From assembly GCA_027623585.1 (NCBI GenBank), contig JAQBVK010000157.1, forward strand, positions 1 through 6,049: a DNA stretch of 6,049 nucleotides, read 5' to 3'. Both the position numbers and the translations under genes were made by a program. The stretch is from Planctomycetota bacterium (lineage in GTDB: Bacteria; Planctomycetota; UBA1135). Below are positions 1 to 4,743 of this stretch, piece after piece; the first letter of the stretch is position 1; each line of letters begins with the position of its first letter. The notes beneath the pieces were generated by a model that was not told the origin of the DNA, made no database searches, and saw only the letters and a list, made by a program, of their open reading frames with translations.

Positions 1-77
1 TTCCGGCGACGCTGAGACCGGCCGCGAGGACCGCGTCCGGGACGGAATGACTTGTTCAGCGCTGCCCTAGCGCTTCC
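1..77. other. Window edge, no supported gene
   Basis: No start codon for a minus-strand gene exists here: the complement of ATG, GTG or TTG does not occur. On the plus strand one frame stays open from the left edge to a TAG at 68-70 and another to a TGA at 48-50. Either could be the tail of an upstream gene, but at most 22 residues are visible and they cannot be assigned. A small perfect hairpin lies at 58-74 and is listed separately. Confidence 0.5.
58..74. terminator. Possible weak terminator hairpin between convergent ends
   Basis: The self-complementary hexamer AGCGCT occurs at 58-63 and again at 69-74, so the two copies can form a 6-bp stem around a 5-base loop. The hairpin lies 3 bases beyond the stop codon of the minus-strand gene that ends at 78. 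There is no T-run on either side, so this would be at best a weak or factor-assisted terminator, and chance is possible in GC-rich DNA. Confidence 0.25.
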
Positions 78-818
78 CTACCAGCGCGCGCCGCTGGGGC
101 TGTCCGCCGTCCAACAGCCGAGGCGGAAGAGCGGGATCAAGCGCAAGAGATCGGAGATCACCTGCTCGGGCCACTCGGCGCCCGCGCTGAGCACCTGCGC
201 GGAAGGCATGCGGATGACCGCCTCGGCCGCGTGCTTGCCCGGCTCCAAGAACCCGGCGAGATCGCGCCAGTCACGCTCGCCGACCTTCTCCAGCGGCCGC
301 GCTCCGCCGCCGTTCACTTCGAAGCTGTAGCCGGGCGCGCGTGCGCAGGCCTCGGTGAGGGCCGCGCGCCCCTCCCCTTCCTCAGCGCGCTTGACCAGCA
401 CGTTGAGGTCGAACCAGGCGTCCTTCTCCCAGCGCAGTCCCCAGAAGGCGACGCGTTCGTCGAGGCCGATCTGCAGATGCGCGCTGCGGTGGGCCGAGTC
501 CAGATCCTTGGCGAGTTCCGGCCCGAGGAAGCCCTGCAGCGCTTTGCGCTCTTTCTTGCCGCGGAACAACATCGTGCGCTGGCGCGCCACGCGCTTGCCG
601 TTGCTGGCATGCGGATGGTGCAGGCTCTCGCGGCGCTCCAAGTCCATGCCCACCGCCGCGACGGCGCGTGGGAGCAGCCGGTCGCCGAGCTCTTGGAGGC
701 GCCGGCGCAGGTCGAGGCGCCGTCCGTTCCATTCCGGATCCGCCTGGAAACGCGGCTGGAACAATTCGAAGTCGGCGGCGCTGAGCACGCGCCGAGGGTA
801 ACGCTCCCCACGTACCAT
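78..818 (-). CDS. Protein of unknown function, possibly a distant DUF1054-like protein
   Basis: This encodes a soluble protein of 246 residues with no signal peptide or membrane segment; I cannot name its function. From the ATG at 818, residues 12-20 read LSAADFELF, followed by an arginine- and leucine-rich stretch (33-50) and a compact polar block at 65-92 (SLHHPH, NGKRV, QRTMLFR, KKERKALQ). Then come KDLDSA (104-109), HLQIGLD (114-120) and FWGLRW (125-130). The order 'DFELF near the N-terminus, LG..L.P, a His/Asn/Lys-rich block, H-L-Q-I-G-L' loosely recalls the DUF1054 (YktB) family; this is an inference from memory. The C-terminal half (residues 145-246) shows no recognised motif. The start is uncertain. 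The ATG at 818 has no promoter-like or ribosome-binding sequence, whereas a GTG at 788 lies 6 bases after a TACCCT box and begins right before LSAADFELF, so it is a serious alternative that removes 10 residues. The neighbouring yihY-type gene diverges only 7 bases away. Confidence 0.75.
   Translation of the reverse strand: MVRGERYPRRVLSAADFELFQPRFQADPEWNGRRLDLRRRLQELGDRLLPRAVAAVGMDLERRESLHHPHASNGKRVARQRTMLFRGKKERKALQGFLGPELAKDLDSAHRSAHLQIGLDERVAFWGLRWEKDAWFDLNVLVKRAEEGEGRAALTEACARAPGYSFEVNGGGARPLEKVGERDWRDLAGFLEPGKHAAEAVIRMPSAQVLSAGAEWPEQVISDLLRLIPLFRLGCWTADSPSGARW
795..800 (-). promoter_or_regulatory. Candidate -10 box for the GTG start at 788
   Basis: On the minus strand this reads TACCCT, with 6 bases before a GTG at 788. 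It matches the TAnnnT-plus-short-gap arrangement seen before other genes in this window and is the main reason to consider GTG 788 as the true start of the minus-strand gene. No clear -35 element is visible. Confidence 0.3.
813..818 (+). promoter_or_regulatory. Candidate -10 box of the yihY-type gene
   Basis: TACCAT lies exactly 7 bases before the ATG at 826, so transcription would begin at or next to the start codon. No Shine-Dalgarno-like sequence exists in the preceding 20 bases. Bases 816-818 of the box are also the complement of the possible ATG of the divergent gene. No recognisable -35 element. Confidence 0.4.
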
Positions 819-825
819 TGCGCGG

Positions 826-1713
826 ATGGAAATCGAGCAAGAGCGCAAGCCCGGACTCGTCGCTTCGCTGCTGCGTCTCATTCGCCGCGTCGCCGAGGAG
901 CTCACGCAGGACGACCTCTCGGGACTCGCGGCGCAAATGACCTACTACTTCACGCTGGCGTTTTTCCCGCTGCTGATCCTGATGGTGGGAGTGCTCGACC
1001 TGCTGCCCCTCGAGCGCGAGGTGCCGGTGTTGACCGCGAAGCTCGTCGAAGGCTTCCCCGCCGACATGCAGCCGCTGCTCAGGCGATTCCTGCGGGAGTT
1101 TCTCGGCCGGCAGGGTTCGGGGGGAATCTTCATTTGGATGTTGGTGGCCCTGTGGGCCGGTTCCCGAGCGATTTCAGGCGCGCGCCGCGGCTTGAACGGC
1201 GTGCTCGGCAATCGCCGCCGACGCAATCCGGTGGCGACCCGATTCCAAGACGTGGGCTTCACCGGCGCAGCGATGCTCTTCGTGGGCGCAAGTTACGCAC
1301 TGACCATCGGCGGGCGATGGCTCGGCAACTTCTTGGCCGACAAGATCGGCCTAGGCGAAGTGTTCGGCACGATCTGGCGCTGGACGCGCTGGCCTTCCTC
1401 CATCGCGCTTCTGACGATCTTCCTCGCTCTCGCCTACCGCTACCTGCCTGATCGCGCGGTGCGCTGGCGTGCGGCATTTGCCGGCGCGCTCCCGACTTGC
1501 CTCGGTTGGATGGGTCTGCTCGGCGGCTACGAGATCTGGTTGCGACTCGCCGGCAACTTCGATCGCATCTACGGCAGCCTCACCAGCTTTTTCCTGCTGA
1601 TGCTGATGCTGTGGCTGTTCAGTCTGGTGTTCTTGCTCGGCGGAGAGATCGTCGCGTGGCGCAGCGAGCGGCACGATCGGCGAATCACGACTGCGACGGC
1701 GCCTGAGGAATGA
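826..1713 (+). CDS. YihY/BrkB family inner-membrane protein
   Basis: This encodes a 295-residue polytopic membrane protein of the YihY/virulence factor BrkB family (Pfam Virul_fac_BrkB). Members were once called ribonuclease BN, but that activity belongs to another protein; the real role of the family is not settled. Family marks are AAQMTYYFTLAFFP at 35-48, which opens the first membrane segment (about 40-60), and GSRAISGARRGLNGVLG at 112-128, the usual Gly/Arg/Asn loop. The C-terminal YGSLTSFF (249-256) runs into a hydrophobic helix ending in LLGGEI (270-275). Further hydrophobic segments lie near 99-115, 145-165, 190-207 and 217-240, about six in all, with a basic N-terminus and a charged C-terminal tail. 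The length is normal for the family and the gene looks intact. The ATG at 826 is supported by the typical spacing to the AAQMTYY motif and by a TACCAT box 7 bases upstream. It diverges from the gene at 78-818 and converges with lemA. Confidence 0.92.
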   Translation: MEIEQERKPGLVASLLRLIRRVAEELTQDDLSGLAAQMTYYFTLAFFPLLILMVGVLDLLPLEREVPVLTAKLVEGFPADMQPLLRRFLREFLGRQGSGGIFIWMLVALWAGSRAISGARRGLNGVLGNRRRRNPVATRFQDVGFTGAAMLFVGASYALTIGGRWLGNFLADKIGLGEVFGTIWRWTRWPSSIALLTIFLALAYRYLPDRAVRWRAAFAGALPTCLGWMGLLGGYEIWLRLAGNFDRIYGSLTSFFLLMLMLWLFSLVFLLGGEIVAWRSERHDRRITTATAPEE

Positions 1714-1715
1714 TG

Positions 1716-1754
1716 AAATAAAAAAATGCGGCCCCAGGTTTCCCCAGGACCGCA
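1716..1754 (-). terminator. Rho-independent terminator, minus strand
   Basis: On the minus strand, bases 1754 to 1727 form a continuous 12-bp stem capped by a GAAA tetraloop: the outer 8 pairs begin TGCGG/CCGCA and the inner four are TGGG/CCTG. Seven T follow directly (1726-1720), then A and TTT. Three of the pairs are G-U on the minus strand and would be A-C mismatches on the plus strand, and the GNRA loop exists only on the minus strand. It therefore ends transcription coming leftward from lemA or from the structured RNA, not from the yihY-type gene, whose stop codon is only 3 bases away. Confidence 0.8.
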
Positions 1755-1951
1755 ACTCCATCCCCTCAGATGGCACCTTTCGGTGTTCAACTCGACGACC
1801 TCACAGCCGACGAGCGAAATCCTCTGCCTGATTTGGCAGAGACGCGGATTTTAGTCAGCAGTCAAGGTCGATTCACGCCTAATCGCCTTTCCCTGCTCGA
1901 CTTCCGCAGCGCGAGTGACAAGAGCAATCTCCTATTCGTCTCGCCGCCTGC
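1716..1951 (-). ncRNA. Putative structured RNA of unknown family, downstream of lemA
   Basis: Reading the minus strand 5' to 3', hairpins follow one another almost without gaps. 1951-1906 carries GCAG/CTGC, GCGAG/CTCGC, ACGA/TTGT and GAG/CTC stems. 1902-1853 carries AGTC/GACT, AGCAG/CTGCT, AAGG/CCTT and CGATT/AATCG, 18 pairs. 1851-1817 carries AAATCC/GGATTT and TCTGCC/GGCAGA with a 5-base bulge. 1814-1791 has 8 of 9 positions paired around TGTGAG. 1785-1774 is CACC-GAAA-GGTG, 1773-1758 is CCATCT-GAGG-GGATGG, and the last is the terminator stem. By my hand count about two thirds of 1727-1951 is paired. G-U closures and GAAA loops favour the minus strand. I looked for signatures of tmRNA (TTCGA T-loop, CCA end), RNase P RNA, SRP RNA and tRNA and found none. 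GC is lower (about 58%) than in the flanking genes. The 5' end is unknown: no TAnnnT box is present between 1952 and 2030, so it may be the processed or attached 3' part of the lemA mRNA. Confidence 0.5.
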
Positions 1952-1981
1952 CGCGACCTGCGAACGATTCTCACCCAGTGT

Positions 1982-2001
1982 TCAAACGGGCGTTTGACGC
2001 C
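1982..2001 (-). other. Overlapping alternative hairpins after lemA
   Basis: Bases 1982-1997 are a near-perfect palindrome, TCAAACG and CGTTTGA separated by two bases. Overlapping it, 1989-2001 can form a different stem, GGCGT/ACGCC with a 3-base loop. In RNA the two structures exclude each other because they share the middle bases. As DNA the 16-base palindrome could also be a protein site. It lies 36 bases beyond the lemA stop codon, just 5' of the densely folded region. I cannot assign a role. Confidence 0.3.
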
Positions 2002-2032
2002 TTGGACATTCACAAGATTTTTTCAGGCCCGC

Positions 2033-2590
2033 TTAGAACTGAACCTTCAGCGCCTCGCGGGCTTCCGGCAGATCCAGCTCGAAGAATTCCTTATTCACGA
2101 AGCGGAACATTCCGGCCACGATGTTGGACGGGAACTGTTCGATCTTGTTGTTGTTCTCGCGCACGTTGCCGTTGTAGAAACGGAACGCGGCCTGGATGCG
2201 GTTTTCGGTGTTCGCGAGCTCCTTCTGGAGCTCCAAGAAGTTCGTGTTCGCCTTGAGATCCGGATAAGCCTCGAGCCGCACCATCAATTGGCCCACGGCG
2301 CGCACCATTTCCGCCTCGTCGCGGGCTTGGCTCGCGGGAGAACCATGGTTCGCAGCAGCCTTTTCACGCAATGCCACAACCTGCTCGAGCAATTGCTTCT
2401 CGTGCTGCGCGTAGCCCTTGACCGTGTTGACGAGGTTGGGGATCAGGTCGTAGCGGCGCTTCAGCTCGGTATCGACGTTCGACCAGGCCTCGTCGCACTG
2501 GTTCCGGATCGAGACCAAACCGTTGAAGGCGCCGACCATCCACAGGATGACGACCAGGAGAATTCCGCCGATGATCAGTAGGGGGACCAT
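2033..2590 (-). CDS. lemA: LemA family protein
   Basis: This encodes a 185-residue membrane-anchored LemA protein. Family members have one N-terminal transmembrane helix followed by a long antiparallel helical bundle outside the membrane; the molecular role is not firmly known. Residues 4-22 form the hydrophobic anchor. The core signature follows at 23-62: NGLVSIRN, then CDEAWSNVD (32-40), LKRRYDLIPNLV (43-54) and VKGYAQHE (57-64). The second half holds YPDLKANTNFLELQ (109-122), the paired-helix region TENRIQAAFRFYN (128-140), FPSNIVAGMF (153-162) and the family-typical end FF-x4-P-EAR-x-A-L-KVQF. Length and all signature blocks are normal. Its ATG at 2590 is preceded by TAGAAT 9 bases upstream and by no ribosome-binding sequence. 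The gene upstream, 43 bases away on the same strand, encodes another one-pass membrane protein, so the pair is likely co-transcribed. Its transcript can read on into the structured region and terminator at 1716-1754. Confidence 0.95.
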   Translation of the reverse strand: MVPLLIIGGILLVVILWMVGAFNGLVSIRNQCDEAWSNVDTELKRRYDLIPNLVNTVKGYAQHEKQLLEQVVALREKAAANHGSPASQARDEAEMVRAVGQLMVRLEAYPDLKANTNFLELQKELANTENRIQAAFRFYNGNVRENNNKIEQFPSNIVAGMFRFVNKEFFELDLPEAREALKVQF

Positions 2591-2599
2591 GTCGTGAGG

Positions 2600-2605
2600 A
2601 TTCTA
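2600..2605 (-). promoter_or_regulatory. Candidate -10 box of lemA
   Basis: The minus strand reads TAGAAT, 9 bases before the lemA ATG at 2590, in the 43-base gap between the upstream membrane-protein gene and lemA. It could give lemA its own near-leaderless transcript in addition to read-through. No good -35 element is visible. Confidence 0.4.
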
Positions 2606-2633
2606 CGGGCGAAGGCCGCCCGCGTGGGGCGAT

Positions 2634-3287
2634 TCAGCCGCGGAACAGGTAGTCGGGCATCAGAGCGCGCACCTCGCCGAGGGTGCCGAACATGCCGTCG
2701 AGTTTCCCAGCCTCCAGGGTCCCGTCCACCAGCAGCGCGAGCACGCCGTTTTCCTGCTCCAAACAGGTCGCACGGTGAGCCAGCAGGTACTCCATCATTC
2801 CGGCGTGGCAGAAGTCGTAAGCGAATTTCTTGTCTTGGCAGCGCACGTTGAACGCCTGGGAGAACTCCGCGGACTCGAAGTCGATGTCGTCATAGCCGAA
2901 GATCCCGGCGAAGCGGTGCAGCACGCTCTCCGGGCCGAGCAAGAACTCGGGAAATGAGCGCTCGAGGTGCAGCAGCGCAACGGCGACGTGATAAGTGTGT
3001 TGATGCTTGCCGGAGCCCACGGTGTAGCGGAACTGAAACGCGGCGGCGGTGCGTCCCTCCCACTCACCGCGCAGCAGGTGGTAACCGCGGCGGCTGTGCC
3101 CGATCTGCAGTCGATCGAGGAAACCGTAGACCTTGCGCACCGCAGGATCGTGCTCGTGGCTGTAGGTGAAGCCGCGCGCCTCCGCCCACTCGCGGAATTT
3201 GGCACGACGCTGCTTCTCCGCCTGCCAAGCGAACCAGCACGCGACCACGATCAGCAGGACGAAGACGTAAATCAGGAGGCCCGGCAT
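2634..3287 (-). CDS. One-pass membrane protein of unknown function next to lemA
   Basis: This encodes a 217-residue protein with an N-terminal membrane anchor (residues 4-22, very hydrophobic, ending WFAWQ) and a basic stretch EKQRRAKFREWAEARGF at 24-40. A mostly soluble domain follows. In that domain, FQFRYTVGSGKHQHTYHVAVALLHL (84-108) looks like paired beta strands. LPEF-like SFPEFLLGPES (111-121), DDIDFESAEFSQAFNV (133-148) and the Phe/Tyr-rich KKFAYDFCHAGMMEYLL (153-169) complete it. This arrangement matches a widespread uncharacterised family, seen as 'YT-GSGK ... PE ... D-I-DFES-EF ... F-V ... AY ... MMEYL', whose members I know only as hypothetical membrane proteins; the function is unknown. 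The start is chosen as the second Met (3287) because a TAGGAT box lies exactly 7 bases upstream. An ATG at 3296 would add three residues (MRK) but falls inside that box. The AGGA within the box could alternatively serve as a weak ribosome-binding site 8 bases from 3287. lemA follows 43 bases downstream. Confidence 0.85.
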   Translation of the reverse strand: MPGLLIYVFVLLIVVACWFAWQAEKQRRAKFREWAEARGFTYSHEHDPAVRKVYGFLDRLQIGHSRRGYHLLRGEWEGRTAAAFQFRYTVGSGKHQHTYHVAVALLHLERSFPEFLLGPESVLHRFAGIFGYDDIDFESAEFSQAFNVRCQDKKFAYDFCHAGMMEYLLAHRATCLEQENGVLALLVDGTLEAGKLDGMFGTLGEVRALMPDYLFRG

Positions 3288-3294
3288 CTTCCGC

Positions 3295-3300
3295 ATCCTA
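3295..3300 (-). promoter_or_regulatory. Candidate -10 box of the membrane-protein gene upstream of lemA
   Basis: The minus strand reads TAGGAT, exactly 7 bases before the ATG at 3287. This favours 3287 over the in-frame ATG at 3296, which overlaps the box. The divergent decarboxylase gene has its own box 27 bases away at 3327-3332, so both promoters share a 52-base region. Confidence 0.4.
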
Positions 3301-3326
3301 CGCGCAAAGAGATGCCTGCGAAGGCC

Positions 3327-3332
3327 TAGACT
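3327..3332 (+). promoter_or_regulatory. Candidate -10 box of the decarboxylase gene
   Basis: TAGACT lies exactly 7 bases before the ATG at 3340, inside the 11-base string GGCCTAGACTC. The same string occurs before the helicase gene at 4722-4732. No Shine-Dalgarno sequence sits at a usable distance and no -35 element is obvious. Confidence 0.4.
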
Positions 3333-3339
3333 CCCGCCG

Positions 3340-4728
3340 ATGTCTCCGCTTCGTGATTCCGACCCGATCGCCGTTGCGGCGGAGATTGCGCGCGCACTGC
3401 CGCACAGGATGCGCGAGCTCGCCCCGGCGGTTCAGCCGCCTGCCGCGGAAGTGCGCGCCCACCTCGCTGCAGAATGGGATCTCGGTGTCGCGCGGCCAGC
3501 GCAAGAAGTGGTGCGCGCGACGGCCGCGTTGCTGGAGCGTTGGAGTACGCACGTGGTGCACCCGCGCTACTACGGCTTCTTCAACCCGAGCGTGACGCCG
3601 GAATCGGTGGCGGGAGACCTGCTCGCCGCCGCCTTCAACCCCCAATTGGCGGCATGGACGCACGCGCCGGCGGCCTGCGAAATCGAGCGTCACCTGCTGC
3701 GCGCCCTCGGCGCGGCGATCGGTTTCGGCGCGCCCGACGACTTTCTCGCGCACTTCACGAGCGGCGGCGCCGAAGCGAATCACTCGGCATTGCTGATCGC
3801 TCTGACGCACCGCTTCGAGGGCTACGATCGCGACGGGCTTGCCGCTTGCCCGCGTCGTCCGAGTTTCTACGTCTCTGCAGGCGCGCACGATTCCTTCCCA
3901 AAGGCCGCGCACGCGGTCGGACTCGGGCGTTCGGCTTGCCGCAAGGTGGCGGTGGATTCCGCGTTTCGGCTCGACCTCGACGCGCTCGCCGCGCAAATTG
4001 CGCTGGACCGCGCCGCCGGTTTGGAGCCTTGCTTCCTCGCTGCGACAGTCGGCACCACGGCGTGCGGCGCCTTGGATTCGCTCGCCGGCGCTGCCAAACT
4101 CTGCGCGCGCGAAAATCTCTGGTTGCACGTGGACGGCGCGTGGGGCTCGGCCTGGGCGCTGGTGCCCGAGATGCGCGCGCACTTTGCGGGCATCGAGCGC
4201 GCGGACTCGCTCACGCTCGACGCGCACAAAGCGCTGCAGGTGCCGATGGGTGCGGGGATGTTGTTCTGCCGCCATCCGGAGTCAGTGCGGCGAGCGTTTC
4301 GCACCGCCACCGACTACATGCCCAGCGGCACCGCGGTCACGGACGATCCGTACTCCAGCACCATGCAGTGGTCGCGCCGCGCGATCGGACTGAAATTGTT
4401 CGTGGCGCTCGCCAGCCTGGGCCTGCCCGGCGCCATCGAGATGCTGCGCGAAATGGCGCGGCGCGGCGACGCGCTCCGTGAAAAATTGGCGGCGGCCGGT
4501 TGGGAGATCGTCGCTCCGACGCCCTTGCCGCTGGTCTGCTTCACGCGCGCGAGCCTCGGCACCGACGAAACCGCGGTGCGCGCAGCCGCCGACGGCGTCA
4601 TCGCGAGCGGCGCCGCCTGGATCGCGCCGATCCGTGCGCCCGATGGCCGTTGGTTGCTGCGCGCTTGCATCACCTCGCACCTTACGAGCAATGCCGACCT
4701 CGACGTGCTGGTCACGGCGCTGGCCTAG
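3340..4728 (+). CDS. PLP-dependent group II decarboxylase family protein
   Basis: This encodes a 462-residue pyridoxal-phosphate enzyme of the group II decarboxylase family (aromatic-L-amino-acid, glutamate and related decarboxylases; fold type I). Landmarks in order: HPRYYGFFNP (74-83) and WTHAPAACEIE (107-117) near the substrate side; FTSGGAEAN (139-147), the phosphate-binding loop; AHDSF (182-186), whose His183 should stack on the cofactor ring; ATVGTTACGALD (235-246). HVDGAWG (263-269) supplies Asp265 for the pyridine nitrogen, and DAHK (294-297) has Lys297 as the expected Schiff-base lysine. The C-terminus LLRACITSHLTSNADLDVL matches the small domain end. All catalytic positions are present, so it should be active, but the substrate cannot be told from sequence. 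Two usual residues differ: HVDGAWG in place of HVDAA-GG and DAHKAL in place of DPHKW. A cytosolic homodimer is expected from the family. It diverges from the lemA-linked genes and is followed 15 bases later by the helicase gene; no transporter or pathway partner is visible. Confidence 0.92.
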   Translation: MSPLRDSDPIAVAAEIARALPHRMRELAPAVQPPAAEVRAHLAAEWDLGVARPAQEVVRATAALLERWSTHVVHPRYYGFFNPSVTPESVAGDLLAAAFNPQLAAWTHAPAACEIERHLLRALGAAIGFGAPDDFLAHFTSGGAEANHSALLIALTHRFEGYDRDGLAACPRRPSFYVSAGAHDSFPKAAHAVGLGRSACRKVAVDSAFRLDLDALAAQIALDRAAGLEPCFLAATVGTTACGALDSLAGAAKLCARENLWLHVDGAWGSAWALVPEMRAHFAGIERADSLTLDAHKALQVPMGAGMLFCRHPESVRRAFRTATDYMPSGTAVTDDPYSSTMQWSRRAIGLKLFVALASLGLPGAIEMLREMARRGDALREKLAAAGWEIVAPTPLPLVCFTRASLGTDETAVRAAADGVIASGAAWIAPIRAPDGRWLLRACITSHLTSNADLDVLVTALA

Positions 4729-4731
4729 ACT
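4726..4731 (+). promoter_or_regulatory. Weak candidate -10 box before the helicase gene
   Basis: TAGACT begins at the TAG stop codon of the decarboxylase gene and lies 12 bases before the helicase ATG at 4744. The spacing is longer than the 6-9 bases seen for the other genes, so transcription could start here with a short leader, or the gene could simply be read through from the decarboxylase. Confidence 0.2.
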
Positions 4732-4743
4732 CGTCGCCCCTCA

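Noticed and set aside
231..1451. Plus-strand open frame of 406 codons
   Set aside because: It runs antisense to the 78-818 gene and then out of frame through the yihY-type gene; its translation is Arg/Ala-rich without any family motif, as expected for a shadow frame in GC-rich DNA.
2001..2023. Plus-strand terminator for the yihY-type gene (weak CTTG/CAAG stem before six T)
   Set aside because: The stem has only 4 bp with an 8-base loop, too weak to call. The stretch is equally well explained as AT-rich sequence after the lemA stop.
1714..2032. tRNA, tmRNA, RNase P RNA or SRP RNA in the spacer
   Set aside because: No TTCRANYC loop flanked by a 5-bp stem, no CCA end, none of the conserved RNase P core strings and no SRP helix 8 motif were found on either strand.
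1770..2256. Small plus-strand open frames (75 and 113 codons) in and after the spacer
   Set aside because: There is no domain and no plausible start signal. They overlap the folded region and the antisense of lemA, and the composition does not look coding.
3298..4275. Minus-strand open frame of 325 codons
   Set aside because: It lies antisense to the decarboxylase gene, whose catalytic motifs are all intact on the plus strand; the minus-strand product is a low-complexity Arg-rich shadow.
3323..4732. The 11-base repeat GGCCTAGACTC (3323-3333 and 4722-4732) as a distinct repeat element
   Set aside because: A few 11-base matches are expected by chance in 6 kb. The only notable point is that both copies precede start codons, which is covered under the TAnnnT boxes.
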